Source: Bradyrhizobium sp. Ce-3 (GTDB lineage: Bacteria; Pseudomonadota; Alphaproteobacteria; Rhizobiales; Xanthobacteraceae). From it: a DNA stretch of 64,000 nucleotides. Of this stretch, positions 50,127 through 59,353 are shown piece by piece (within the stretch, counting starts at the first letter, position 1; each line of letters starts with the position of its first letter). Position numbers and translations under genes: made by a program. Below the pieces are notes generated by a model, which saw nothing but the letters and a program-made list of their open reading frames with translations, did no database searches and was not told where the DNA came from. The stretch covers positions 124,001-188,000 of the forward strand of contig NZ_BQUV01000003.1 of NCBI RefSeq assembly GCF_022835695.1. The letters are read 5' to 3'.

Positions 50127-52094
50127 TCAGGCCGCGTTGCGCAGGCCGGCGAGGAAGGTGTCGACGCTGTGCGACAGCGCCGAGGCGTGATCGCCGAGCT
50201 GGCCGGAGGTATCCAGCACATTGCCGGTGAGGGCGCGGGATTGCCCGGCGGCTTCGCTCGCGCCCGCGATGTTGGCGGAGACCTCGACCGTGCCGGACGA
50301 GGCCTGCTGCACGCTTCGGGCGATCTCGCGGGTCGCCGAATCCTGCTGCTCCACCGCGGCCGCGATGGCGGTGGCGATGCCCGAGATCTCGCGGATGGTG
50401 CTGCTGATGTCGCCGATCGCGCTGACGCAGTTGCCGGTGGCGGACTGGATCGCGCCGACCTGGCCGGCGATCTCGTCGGTCGCCTTCGCGGTCTGGCTCG
50501 CCAGCTCCTTCACCTCGGCGGCGACCACGGCAAAGCCGCGGCCGGCCTCGCCGGCGCGGGCGGCCTCGATGGTGGCGTTGAGCGCCAGCAGGTTGGTCTG
50601 GCTCGCGATCGCGCTGATCAGGCGCAGCACGTCGCCGATCTTCTCGGCGGATGCGGCGAGGCTCGTCACCATCTCGGTGGTCTCCACCGCCTTCGCCACC
50701 GCATTGTCGGCGACGCGGCTGGAATGGGTGACCTGGCGGCCGATCTCGGTGATCGAGGACGCCAGCTCTTCGGTCGCCGCCGCCACCGCATTGACGCTGG
50801 CCGACGCCTCTTCGGACGCGGCGGCCGCCGCCGAGGTCCGTTCGGAGGTGCCGTTGACGCTGGTCGTGATCTCGCCCGCGACGCGCTGCATGTCGCTCGA
50901 CGACCGCGCGACGGCGGCGACCATGTCCTTGACGTCGGATTCGAAGCGGTCGGCCATCCGCCGCTGCAGCGCCTGCCGGTCGGCTTCCGCCTTCAGCTTG
51001 TCGGCCTCCTGCGCCTCGCGCAGCGAGGAGGTCTCGATCATGCTGCGGCGGAACACGTCGACCGCCTTGGCCATGGTGCCGAGCTCGTCGCGGCGCTCGC
51101 TGCCGGGGATCGTGACGCCGGTGTCGCCGCTCGACAGGCGGTTCATCACCGCGGTGATCGCGGTCAGCGGGCGCGACAGGCCGCGGCCGAGCAGGAAGGC
51201 GAGCAGCACGGCGGCCGCCATGATCGCGACCACGCCGAGGATCAGATTGCGCTGCGCGCTCGCGGCAGCGGCTGCATAGTCGCTGGTGTCCTTGATGATC
51301 TCGAGCACGGCGACCGGTTCGCCGGCATAGTTCTTGATCTGGCCGAGATAGAGCTCCACCTCATGCCCGTCGAGATCCGCATCGCGCAGCACGGCCGCGC
51401 CGTTCATCACGCGCTTGAGCTCGTCCTGGGTGGCGACCACGGTGTCGCCGAAGGTCGAGGACAGCCGCTTGAAGCTCTGGCCGTCGAACGAATGCACCGC
51501 GAGGTCGATGCCGAAGCGCTTCTTGGCGCGGTCGACGAACTCCTTGCCGAAGGCCGCGCCGATATCGACATTGGCCAGCGTCTTGCCGTCATGCATCACC
51601 GGGGTCATGCCGAAGATCGACAGCGCCTCGCGGCCGGGCTCGACGCCGACGATCGGCTTGCCGGCCTTGATCGATTCCACCACCGTGGTGCGCCGGGTGG
51701 AGGCGTCGTCGCCGAACGTCTTCGGCGCATGGACCCGGTAGAAGCTGGTCGCCGGCGCCTGCCAGAACGAGATCAGCGGCATGCCCTGCGCCTTGATCGC
51801 GGCCCAGGGCGCGCCGAGCAGCTTGCCGAGGCCGTCGCGGTCGCCCTTGGCGATCGCGTCCTCGACCGGCGGCAGGGCGGCGATCACGGCGGAGACCGCG
51901 AGCGCCGCGCGGCCCTCATAGTCGATCGCTGCAATCACGCTGTCATATTGCAGCTTGAGCTGCTGATCGAGCGCGAGCCGGGTCAGCGCACGCTGCTGGC
52001 TGATGGAGAAGCCGCCGAGGATGGCGCAGGCCACTGCAACGGTCAGTGAAATCGCCAGAATCAGGCGGGCGGCAATCGATCGAAGCGTGAACAT
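50127..52094 (-). CDS. methyl-accepting chemotaxis protein
   Basis: 655-residue chemoreceptor. A first helix ([20 protein letters not shown]) leads into a periplasmic CACHE-type sensor at about 35-290 with [20 protein letters not shown] and [21 protein letters not shown] second helix lies at about 295-315 ([20 protein letters not shown]), then HAMP, then a coiled signalling domain. The hairpin tip [20 protein letters not shown] followed by [15 protein letters not shown] is intact. It reports a ligand to CheA/CheW; no che genes are in the window. ATG at 52094 begins [11 protein letters not shown]; the frame upstream lacks coding character. Confidence 0.94.
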   Translation of the reverse strand: MFTLRSIAARLILAISLTVAVACAILGGFSISQQRALTRLALDQQLKLQYDSVIAAIDYEGRAALAVSAVIAALPPVEDAIAKGDRDGLGKLLGAPWAAIKAQGMPLISFWQAPATSFYRVHAPKTFGDDASTRRTTVVESIKAGKPIVGVEPGREALSIFGMTPVMHDGKTLANVDIGAAFGKEFVDRAKKRFGIDLAVHSFDGQSFKRLSSTFGDTVVATQDELKRVMNGAAVLRDADLDGHEVELYLGQIKNYAGEPVAVLEIIKDTSDYAAAAASAQRNLILGVVAIMAAAVLLAFLLGRGLSRPLTAITAVMNRLSSGDTGVTIPGSERRDELGTMAKAVDVFRRSMIETSSLREAQEADKLKAEADRQALQRRMADRFESDVKDMVAAVARSSSDMQRVAGEITTSVNGTSERTSAAAAASEEASASVNAVAAATEELASSITEIGRQVTHSSRVADNAVAKAVETTEMVTSLAASAEKIGDVLRLISAIASQTNLLALNATIEAARAGEAGRGFAVVAAEVKELASQTAKATDEIAGQVGAIQSATGNCVSAIGDISSTIREISGIATAIAAAVEQQDSATREIARSVQQASSGTVEVSANIAGASEAAGQSRALTGNVLDTSGQLGDHASALSHSVDTFLAGLRNAA

Positions 52095-52337
52095 GGGACC
52101 AGCGGAACTCCAGGCATTAGCGCCGTCCGCAAAGTCCCAGAAAAAGCTTAACAACCGGATGTTGCGCCGCCGAAATTTCGTGCCGCGACCACGGCCGCGG
52201 GTGCCTACTTTCGTACCATGCGGCGAGGGCGTGTTCTCACAAACGCCGGCGTTAACGCGGAGATTCGTCGGCGGGCGGATCGCTGCGCCCCATAGATCGA
52301 GGTGCGCGCCGAAGCGTCTTGCCAAGAAGGCGGCTTC

Positions 52338-52422
52338 GTAGGATGGGTGGAGCGCAGCGGTACCTATCGACCTCGTGCTGCGCGGTGGGATGATGGGTAT
52401 CGCCGCGCTCCACCCATCCTGC
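52338..52422. repeat. dispersed palindromic intergenic repeat, family J
   Basis: TAGGATGGGTGGAGCGCAGC and GCCGCGCTCCACCCATCCTGC are inverted arms, with TACCTATCG / GATGGGTATCG inside. It lies in the 388-bp divergent gap before the DUF2867 gene; the rest of the gap is featureless. Confidence 0.8.
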
Positions 52423-52482
52423 AGACTCGCGTCGAAAACTGGAAATTGCTCTTCCGATTGGCCCCTAACAGGTGACATCATC

Positions 52483-53007
52483 ATGAGCATGGGCTTGGAC
52501 CGCAAACCGCAGGTGCGGCGGACGACGCCGCCGTCGGAAAGTGTCGTTGCGAACTGGTACGAGAACGCCAGTCTGCTCGATAGCTACAGCATCGACTTGA
52601 GTGCATCGGACCAGTCGAGCATGCGCGAGCTGGCGACGCGGACGCTGGTCAATCCACCGGCGTGGCAAAAGACATTGATCGCGCTGCGCGACGCCATGGT
52701 GACGCCCTTTGGCATCAAAACCTCCGATACGGTCAGGACGTCCCCCGACAGCCACGACCGGGTGGATTTCTTCCCGGTGCTCTGCGAGGGCAAGGACGAA
52801 ATTGTGCTTGGTGCGGATGACCGGCACCTGGACTTCCGGCTGTCGCTGCTCCGGCGCCATTCCCCAATCGGCGCGTTGCTCATCGCGACGACCGTCGTGC
52901 ATACCCACAATGCCCTCGGCTTCACCTATCTCAACGCGATCAGGCCGTTTCATCACCTCGTGGTCAGGGCCAACCTGGCCCGCTGTGCGCAGACACAACT
53001 GCAGTAG
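52483..53007 (+). CDS. DUF2867-like protein
   Basis: 174 residues beginning [20 protein letters not shown]. The segments [40 protein letters not shown] and [17 protein letters not shown], then [21 protein letters not shown], are typical of DUF2867, whose members are predicted to be polyketide-cyclase/START-like ligand-binding proteins. Start at 52483 is preceded by only a weak site (GGTGACATC); the frame extends upstream into a repeat. Codon use is less GC-rich than in the catabolic genes. Function unknown. Confidence 0.8.
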   Translation: MSMGLDRKPQVRRTTPPSESVVANWYENASLLDSYSIDLSASDQSSMRELATRTLVNPPAWQKTLIALRDAMVTPFGIKTSDTVRTSPDSHDRVDFFPVLCEGKDEIVLGADDRHLDFRLSLLRRHSPIGALLIATTVVHTHNALGFTYLNAIRPFHHLVVRANLARCAQTQLQ

Positions 53008-53030
53008 CGGTCCGCAGCTGACCTCTGAAT

Positions 53031-53152
53031 GACCTCCGAGGTGCGAGCCTCTTCGGCGAGCCAAGGATGCACGGCCCCGATACCGCTGCGCGGATAGTGC
53101 CGGGCCGTCGCCCTTCGAGACGGCCGCTTCGCGGCCTCCTCAGGGTGACGGA
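53031..53152. repeat. dispersed palindromic intergenic repeat, family G, copy 3
   Basis: CCTCCGAGGTGCGAGCC at the left and GGCCTCCTCAGGGTGACGG at the right, inner AAGGATGCACGGCCC and CGTCGCCCTTCGAGACG. The left arm is degenerate compared with the copy at 24499. Confidence 0.75.
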
Positions 53153-53257
53153 GATGGATTTTGGATGGTGGAAGTGTAGCGGAGAACGTCGGCTCTCCGA
53201 GGTGAACCGGAAGTCCCTGGGTTCGGTGGCTCCGGCGCGCTGCATCATTCAACCGGG

Positions 53258-54352
53258 CTAACCCAATGAATGCTTCTCCAAGGCCACCGCAATCCGCTCC
53301 AGGACGGCGTTCTTGCGCTGCATGTCGACGACGTCGCGTTCGCACATCTCAGCCACAGTCCGCCGAGGCCACCATACGCCCGCATGTCTGCCTGTTCGGT
53401 AACAAAGCCATATCGCCACTGCCGAAAGCACAATGGTGGCGAGCCAGATCAGCGCCTGCCCTTGACTGTAGTCCGCGATGGCGCGGCGGAAATCGCCCCT
53501 GGACAGATACGCAGCGGCGCGACTGCCAAGCGCATCCCGATCATTCGGATCGAGCGCGATCATGTGATCGTAGTCGGCGATGGCGCGGTCGAAATCGCCC
53601 TTGGCTTGATTGGCGTAGCCGCGGTTGAAGTAGGCGTCCCGATAGTTCGGATAGAGCGCGATCGCCTCGCTGCAGTCGGCGATGACGCGATCGAGGTCGC
53701 CTTTCGCCCTGTGTGCGAGAGAACGATTGTAGTAGGCGATCGCATATTTCGGATCGAGTGCGATCACCCGGTCGTAGTCGGCGGTGGCACGATCGGGATC
53801 GCCTTTGGCCAAATAGGCGTTGCCTCGCGCGGTGAGGGCGGCCTTGTTGTCCGCATCGAGCCGGATAACGTCGGTATAGTCGGCGATGGCACGGTCATTG
53901 TCGCCCTTGGCCTGATAGGCATAGCCACGCTCGCCATATCCGACCCGCTTTCCATAGTCCGACGGACCGCCGTCGAACGCCTGGTTCACGTCCGCTATCG
54001 CCCGGTCGTAGTCGTGCCGCTGGTTGTCGATATGCGACCGGTTGAGCAGTGAGCCAACCGCTTTCGGGTCGAGCCGGATCGCCTCGGAGTAATCCTTGAA
54101 AGCGCGGTCGACGCGATCGGCGGAGCTTGTCCATGACCAGGCAAAGCCACGCTGATGATACAGGCTGGACAGCTCGCGGCCGTTGTAGTCTCCGCTTTCG
54201 ATCGCATGTGTGCAGGCGACGATGGTCGCGGCAACGGTTTCCTTCGATCCCTTCAGACAGTCCTGTCGATCGTCGGCCGTCGCTGGCCGGCTGGCAGTAG
54301 CCGCTATTGCGAAAGCTACCAGCCAGACCTGCGCGGAAATCCCTGAGCGCAT
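53258..54352 (-). CDS. exported TPR-repeat protein with C-terminal membrane helix
   Basis: 364 residues. A signal peptide (SAQVWLVAFAIAATASRPAT, cleavage near 27) is followed by ETVAATIVACTHAIESGDYN and about seven TPR units of the form NRGYANQAKGDFDRAIADYD-x-x-IALDP, residues 60-290. A membrane helix ALIWLATIVLSAVAIWLCYR lies at about 297-316. The cytoplasmic tail ends MQRKNAVLERIAVALEKHSL-G. That tail is nearly repeated at the end of the next gene. The repeats would face the periplasm as a protein-binding scaffold. Start at 54352 is chosen for the signal peptide. Confidence 0.88.
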   Translation of the reverse strand: MRSGISAQVWLVAFAIAATASRPATADDRQDCLKGSKETVAATIVACTHAIESGDYNGRELSSLYHQRGFAWSWTSSADRVDRAFKDYSEAIRLDPKAVGSLLNRSHIDNQRHDYDRAIADVNQAFDGGPSDYGKRVGYGERGYAYQAKGDNDRAIADYTDVIRLDADNKAALTARGNAYLAKGDPDRATADYDRVIALDPKYAIAYYNRSLAHRAKGDLDRVIADCSEAIALYPNYRDAYFNRGYANQAKGDFDRAIADYDHMIALDPNDRDALGSRAAAYLSRGDFRRAIADYSQGQALIWLATIVLSAVAIWLCYRTGRHAGVWWPRRTVAEMCERDVVDMQRKNAVLERIAVALEKHSLG

Positions 54353-54384
54353 ACCCCTTCTCCCGCGATGCGCCAATGTTCGAA

Positions 54385-54705
54385 CTAACCCGGAGCGTGT
54401 TTTTCCAGAGCCGCCGCGATCCGCTCCAGCAGGGCGTTGGTGCGCTGGGACTCGACGATCTGCTGCTCATAGAGATCGACCCAACTCGTCCCGGACGATC
54501 CGCGCCAATTCCTGCGCGACAGCCACACCCAGACGCCCACCAGCATCAGGAACGGCAACCACGAGACGATCAGGCTAACCACCCAGGACGTCGAACCGCC
54601 GCCTGCCTTGTTGATCAGCGTAAAGCAAACGACGAGAGCTCCGACGAGTGCGATCCACGCAGCAACGAGCAGGAACCAAGAGCGAGGCTTGGTCATTCCG
54701 GTCAC
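54385..54705 (-). CDS. small two-helix membrane protein sharing a tail with the TPR protein
   Basis: About 106 residues. Two membrane helices (WFLLVAAWIALVGALVVCFT and SLIVSWLPFLMLVGVWVWLS) are followed by a short linker and a helical tail YEQQIVESQRTNALLERIAA then ALEKHAPG. The tail matches the end of the TPR protein (MQRKNAVLERIAVALEKHS). GTG at 54705 follows AGGGAA; ATG 54696 is an alternative. The TPR gene starts 33 bp downstream, so the two are probably one operon. No family recognised. Confidence 0.78.
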   Translation of the reverse strand: MTGMTKPRSWFLLVAAWIALVGALVVCFTLINKAGGGSTSWVVSLIVSWLPFLMLVGVWVWLSRRNWRGSSGTSWVDLYEQQIVESQRTNALLERIAAALEKHAPG

Positions 54706-55031
54706 GGCAGTTTCCCTTGGTTGATTCAATGCAGCGCATGCTATCATTGGTTGATCGGCCGTCCCATGCCGTCGCGGATGCGCGTCGCAACGTGGTTAGT
54801 CATTCCTTTGCAGGATGCTTCAGCCGCATTGCCCGGATCCGGCCATGCCGTCATGCGGCGCCGACCAACCAAGGTCCGGTGTTGAGGGTGAGGCTAAGTC
54901 AGGGGTAACGCGATCCGATTTTCCGGTTTGACCCAGGCCGACGTTCATTCGTTCATTGAAAATTGAATATCTGGCGATGGTAAGTTTGACCCGCCGAAGG
55001 CGTTGAACGATAAGACTGTCGGTCTCGATCC
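54706..55031. other. 326-bp intergenic region
   Basis: Upstream of the small membrane protein gene. It is less GC-rich than the window average, contains TTGATTCAATGCAGCGC near 54720 and ATTGAAAATTGAATATCTGG near 54955, and has no ORF with a convincing ribosome site and no dispersed repeat. Confidence 0.4.
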
Positions 55032-55259
55032 GTGGGCCAACGCGACATGATGATACATGATGATCCGCTGTTTGCGCTCTGGTTCTTCTTCCATTCATGG
55101 TTTCACGAAGTTGTTCATCACCCCGGCAAATTTCTGCCGGCCCTGATCATCGCTTCGATGCTTGCGTATATTGGTTCTGAATTTGTCCGCGCCCATCTTC
55201 GTCGGCGTCGCCGATTGGCCGTTGCAGCAGCGCCGGAACCGCCTCAGGACATAGTCTGA
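55032..55259 (+). CDS. possible small membrane protein (75 aa)
   Basis: Encodes MGQRDMMIHDDPLFALWFFF, then SWFHEVVHHPGKFLPALIIA and SMLAYIGSEFVRAHLRRRRR. It has one or two hydrophobic segments, several His, and an Arg-rich cytoplasmic-type anchor, a pattern that suits a small inner-membrane protein. No ribosome site is clear at any of its three near ATGs. The surrounding DNA is AT-richer than average. It may be spurious. Confidence 0.4.
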   Translation: MGQRDMMIHDDPLFALWFFFHSWFHEVVHHPGKFLPALIIASMLAYIGSEFVRAHLRRRRRLAVAAAPEPPQDIV

Positions 55260-55354
55260 GCTCGGTTCCTGGCCCAAAACCGACATGCCGTGGTCACCCG
55301 GTCATATCAGGTTTTTGCGCGCGGAGCCGACGTGGCGGACGCATGAAGACGCGC

Positions 55355-55385
55355 CGGTTTAATCTGACTTCATCGCGCTTTAGCC
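55355..55385. repeat. fragment of family I repeat
   Basis: GGTTTAATCTGACTTCATCG followed by CGCTTTAGC matches the TTCATCGCGCTTTAGC end of family I elements; the partner hairpin is missing. Confidence 0.5.
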
Positions 55386-55498
55386 TTGACGATTAAGGAA
55401 ATCTCGCACCACGTCACACTTGCGTAATGGATCGCGTTCTCACAAACGTAATTGTTTTGGACCAACCTTCGGCGCGATCATTGCACGGAAAGCAATTC

Positions 55499-57952
55499 AT
55501 GAATGCGTTCATCGTTCGCCCAATCAACGGAACGCTTGGAAGTGCGATCGCTATTCGCGACGGCTTCGCGGAAGAGCAGAAACTCGCCATATTCGCCGAC
55601 GCCAGGATCCAGGATTGCACACGCGTCGGCGACGACCGCTGTCTTTTCCTCTCGCATAAAATGGGCATTGCGCTTGTCGATCTCAGCTCTCGTAAGGTGA
55701 TCGAGCGCGGCCGGTTGAAGCAAGCGGCGGATCGCATCGCAGTTTCCCGTGACGGAAGGTGGGCGGTCGCCTATCACTGCAATCCCGGCCTGATCGCGGT
55801 CATCGAACTACCGACACTTCAGGAATCCGCCAGATACAACCTGATCCAGACGCGGGAGGATGGCGCTTTCCAACTCCTCCACCGCGATAACGATGTCCTG
55901 AATGAAAGCGGGGCTCCCTGGAATTCAATCCCCTTTTCCGACGGCCCCCTTCGTGGGGAAGCCGGGGCCGATCAATTCTGGCTGAAATATGCGCCGGTCG
56001 AACCCAACGGCCTGCGACGCATACGGTTCGACCGCGGCGCGCGCGCGACGTTCCGGGCCGACGGCAAACTCGTGGCGCCATTCGAATTCAGCGTCAACGG
56101 ACCGGAATGGGTGTGGAGCAGGCTACGAAACAAGCCGATCACGACCATGGCGCGGGATACAACCGTCGGCGTCGCCGTGATCGACCTGGACACAGCGCGG
56201 CTCGAAATGCAGGTGATCCAGCGGCAAATCGAGCCATCGGTCTATACAACCTTTCCCGTCCAGTCGATCAGCCCGGACGGAACGCACGCGATTGTTCGCG
56301 CCTTCGATCCCGTCGATGCCGGTGCGCGGGAGCATGGGCTTGGCGGCCGGCTGCGCCAATTGTTCGGGAGCGAGCCGGACGCCGCCCTCGCCTTCGGTCT
56401 CGAGGTTTGGGACGTAACGGGTACGCCCCGCCTGACGAGGTCCATTGCGTTCAAGCCTTTGAATGGCGAGACATTGCGCAGGATCAATACGCTACGTTTC
56501 AATGATGCCGAACTCGCCGAGGCGCGCAAGGAGATCGGTCTGGTTTTTCCCGGCGTCGAGGCTGGCTTTGCGGGCCGCGAGCACGAATGGCGCACAAGCC
56601 GCGAAAAGCAACTGGAAGACGCCTATTTCGACCCGCTTGAAACGCGAGAGGCGCCCGCTTTCAATCCTGCTTTCGGCCACGTCCATTTCCCTGTTCTGTA
56701 CGCCGAGGCGACGCAATTATTCTGGAAATTGCGGCCAAGACCTTTTTCAACGCTTCCCTGGGATCATTTCGACGACCGGCAGCGGTGCTTCGTCGCCAGC
56801 GTCTTGAACGGTTGGTCTGCGCATTCCGCCTATTCGGTGGATTCGATAGCCTGGATCGCGCGCGACCGATTTGTCGTCCTGTCGCGCGATGGAACTGTCC
56901 GCGAACTCTCCATTGCCGGTGACGTGGGCCAAACCTATCAACTGGTCGATCCCAAGACCGGCACATGGTCTTTTACTGAGCCGAGTCTGTTTCCGCATGA
57001 GCTGATCCACATTCGCAGCAGCGCCTTCGCGATCACTGCGTTCAACCATCGGTTGGAATTCGACCTGCCGTCCATGGCGGCATCCAGCGTCGGCGCTCTC
57101 GGTGCGCCGATTCCCTTGGCTTACCGTGCCGTGGCGGATGTCGCTGCTCGGAATGCAGAAGTGAAGAGAGTCGACAGCCTCGCCGAAGCGATCAGGCGCG
57201 GCTACGTCAAGATCGGGTCGAAAGAGCCAGCCCGCTTGATCGCCGGCTTGCGCGAATTGGCGCGCGAGGCGCGCGAGCATTTCGATGAAATCGTGGTCGA
57301 CGAACGCTGGCTTCCGACCCTCCATTATCGCGGCAAGGCCGTTGGCGAGACGGAGTTTTGCGACATCCTGGCCGCCGACGGCTCTGACGCCGCCACGCGC
57401 GCGCTCGACGAGCTGCTGACCGCCTTCCTCGATGCGACAGCAGTCCGGCGACAGAATGTCTGGCATCCGGATGACGTGACGCCGACGATGGGGCCGGTAA
57501 CCTTCGCGCTCATCAGGCTTTGCGACCCGTTGCCGCCTTCGGTCGCCCGCTTCTATGACAGACGCGACATGAGCCACGACACCTGGACCCCTCAGGAATT
57601 CGAGCGCCTTGATCTTCCGAAAAGCCGTTTCTCGTCGCCGGACCTGTTGACCCTGCAAATCCGCCTCGCGATCCAGGACATCTGCACGGGCAACGTCAAA
57701 GCCGATATCTTCGCGCTCTATCGCCTTCCGCTCGTGCGCGAGGCGCTTCACGTCGATCCATCTCGTTCGGCCGATCTGGCCCAAGCAATCATCGATCAGC
57801 TCTCGGGACAAGCATCCGATCTCGCCTGGGCAACCAGTGCCGGGGTGGCGGGGGTGCTTGAGGCGATCGTCGAAGGACTCGATGCCGGCATTCCAGCAGA
57901 GGCGGCTCTTGCAGATGAACTTCGCCGCCGCAGCAAGTTCGCCAGTTCCTGA
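55499..57952 (+). CDS. large orphan protein (about 817 aa), unrecognised
   Basis: No signal peptide or membrane helix. The first about 100 residues have short beta-type units with SHKMGIALVDLSSRKVIERG and DRIAVSRDGRWAVAYHCNPG, as in beta-propeller blades. Further blade-like pieces (SISPDGTHAIVRAFDPVD, DSIAWIARDRFVVLSRDGT) occur up to about residue 510. The last 300 residues look helical (ELAREAREHFDEIVVDERWL, TRALDELLTAFLDATAVRRQ). I recognise no domain with confidence. ATG 55499 has GGAAAG upstream; the 24 codons before it (from 55427) use rare codons. Codon use is atypical, with more A/T-ending codons than neighbours, suggesting transfer. Confidence 0.75.
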   Translation: MNAFIVRPINGTLGSAIAIRDGFAEEQKLAIFADARIQDCTRVGDDRCLFLSHKMGIALVDLSSRKVIERGRLKQAADRIAVSRDGRWAVAYHCNPGLIAVIELPTLQESARYNLIQTREDGAFQLLHRDNDVLNESGAPWNSIPFSDGPLRGEAGADQFWLKYAPVEPNGLRRIRFDRGARATFRADGKLVAPFEFSVNGPEWVWSRLRNKPITTMARDTTVGVAVIDLDTARLEMQVIQRQIEPSVYTTFPVQSISPDGTHAIVRAFDPVDAGAREHGLGGRLRQLFGSEPDAALAFGLEVWDVTGTPRLTRSIAFKPLNGETLRRINTLRFNDAELAEARKEIGLVFPGVEAGFAGREHEWRTSREKQLEDAYFDPLETREAPAFNPAFGHVHFPVLYAEATQLFWKLRPRPFSTLPWDHFDDRQRCFVASVLNGWSAHSAYSVDSIAWIARDRFVVLSRDGTVRELSIAGDVGQTYQLVDPKTGTWSFTEPSLFPHELIHIRSSAFAITAFNHRLEFDLPSMAASSVGALGAPIPLAYRAVADVAARNAEVKRVDSLAEAIRRGYVKIGSKEPARLIAGLRELAREAREHFDEIVVDERWLPTLHYRGKAVGETEFCDILAADGSDAATRALDELLTAFLDATAVRRQNVWHPDDVTPTMGPVTFALIRLCDPLPPSVARFYDRRDMSHDTWTPQEFERLDLPKSRFSSPDLLTLQIRLAIQDICTGNVKADIFALYRLPLVREALHVDPSRSADLAQAIIDQLSGQASDLAWATSAGVAGVLEAIVEGLDAGIPAEAALADELRRRSKFASS

Positions 57953-57965
57953 GGTCCTTGGATTA

Positions 57966-58036
57966 GTTCAATCGGACTTCATCCCGCTTTAGGCATGACC
58001 TTTCCGGAAACCCGCTTCGCACTTTTCCGGATCACC
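57966..58036. repeat. dispersed repeat, family I, copy 2
   Basis: AATCGGACTTCATCCCGCTTT then ATGACCTTTCCGGAAACCCGC and TTTTCCGGATCA: the same second hairpin as at 42783-42884. It lies between two convergent genes. Confidence 0.75.
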
Positions 58037-58038
58037 CC

Positions 58039-59211
58039 CTAGCGCGCCGTCGGCGGCGCCGCGAGATTCCCCGCCAGGATCGCCTTGCCGGCGTCCTCGT
58101 ATTGGGTGTCGCGGGCCTGGATCTGCTGCGCGATCGCGTGCATGTCGCGAAACCGCCGCTCGAACGGATTTTTGGCGAACACCGCCGTTGCCCCCGACAT
58201 GTGATAGGCGATGTCGACCACGGCGGCGGACTGGTGGATGGTCCAGGTCGAGGCGATGCGGATCGCGATCCGATGTGCCTCGCTGATCGCTTCACCGCGG
58301 GCGAGATCGCTCCAGACCTCGTGGGCGGTCGTGTACAGATAGGCGCGCGCGGCGCGCAGGCTGGCCTCGGTGCGGCCGATCTGGCCCTGCACGGCGTTGT
58401 TGTCGCGCATCGCCTTGAGGCCCTGCGGGGTCTTGCCGCGGGCAAGCTCGGTCGCCGCATCCAGCATCGCGCGGGCGACGCCGAGCGCGGTGGCGGCAAA
58501 GCCCATGCTGAACACCATGTTGGTGGTGAGCTTGTAGAGCGGGCCGCTCTCGCGGCACGCGGCGGGATCGTCGCGCAGCGCGGCGAACTTGTCCGGAATG
58601 AAGAGGTTGTCGACCGAATAGGAATCGGTGCCGGTGCCCTTCAGGCCGATCACATCCCAGACGTCGTACATGGTCGCTTGCGACATCGGGAACAGGATGG
58701 TGCGGATCTCCGGCGAGCCGTCGGCCTTCCTGCGCGGTGTGCCGTCGGCCTCGGCGACCCGAACATGGGCACCGAGCCAGCTCGCCTGCCGCGAGCCTGA
58801 GGCAAAGTCCCAGCGCGCACTGGCGCGGTAGCCGCCGGGCTCGGCCCGCACTTCATGGGCGATCGCGCCCCAGGCCAGGATGCCGGGCGCGGTGTTGAAG
58901 ATCTCATTGGCCGCGTCGGGCTCGAGATAGGCCGCGGTCATGGCGCAGACGCTGCACTGGCCGAGGCACCAGGCGGTCGACGCATCGGCCTTGGCGATCT
59001 CCTCCTGCATCTGCATGAAGGCGTCCAGCGTCGCCTCGGCGCCGCCAAAACGCTTCGGCAGCAGCGCGCGATACAGCCCGTTGTCGACCAGCGCCGCGGT
59101 GACGGACGGCGTCAGCCGCCGCGTCCGTTCGATCTCGTCGGCTTCAGCGATGATCAGCGGCGCCAGCGCGCGTGCCCGCTCGACAAGGTCTACTCCCTGC
59201 GGCTTGTTCAT
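58039..59211 (-). CDS. acyl-CoA-dehydrogenase-fold flavin monooxygenase-like protein
   Basis: 390 residues. The N-terminal helical part has ARALAPLIIAEADEIERTRR and GLYRALLPKRFGGAEATLDA; the middle has ADASTAWCLGQCSVCAMTAA and MYDVWDVIGLKGTGTDSYSV. The last two, with a C-terminal helical domain, match group D flavin monooxygenases (HpaB/HsaA-like hydroxylases) and related acyl-CoA dehydrogenase-like proteins more than true dehydrogenases: no SEP-x-GSD motif is present. It would need reduced flavin from a reductase not seen nearby. The substrate is unknown. ATG at 59211 has no strong site. Confidence 0.88.
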   Translation of the reverse strand: MNKPQGVDLVERARALAPLIIAEADEIERTRRLTPSVTAALVDNGLYRALLPKRFGGAEATLDAFMQMQEEIAKADASTAWCLGQCSVCAMTAAYLEPDAANEIFNTAPGILAWGAIAHEVRAEPGGYRASARWDFASGSRQASWLGAHVRVAEADGTPRRKADGSPEIRTILFPMSQATMYDVWDVIGLKGTGTDSYSVDNLFIPDKFAALRDDPAACRESGPLYKLTTNMVFSMGFAATALGVARAMLDAATELARGKTPQGLKAMRDNNAVQGQIGRTEASLRAARAYLYTTAHEVWSDLARGEAISEAHRIAIRIASTWTIHQSAAVVDIAYHMSGATAVFAKNPFERRFRDMHAIAQQIQARDTQYEDAGKAILAGNLAAPPTAR

Positions 59212-59353
59212 GCGTGTCCTCGGCGCCTTCTGTCATTCTTGTTGCGCGGGTGCGTGATGGTGACGCATCCGGGAAAGGAGGGCAAGGCGGGACCGCGCCG
59301 ATGCAGATCAGCCATCCATCAACGGCGCGCGAGCGCGGCGCATGCAGCCGCGC

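Noticed and set aside
50115-52049. 644-aa plus-strand ORF
   Set aside because: Antisense to the chemoreceptor gene; Gly/Arg-rich translation with no recognisable motif.
55427-55498. ATG at 55427 as the start of the large orphan protein
   Set aside because: No ribosome site and rare-codon-rich first 24 codons; ATG 55499 has a purine-rich site.
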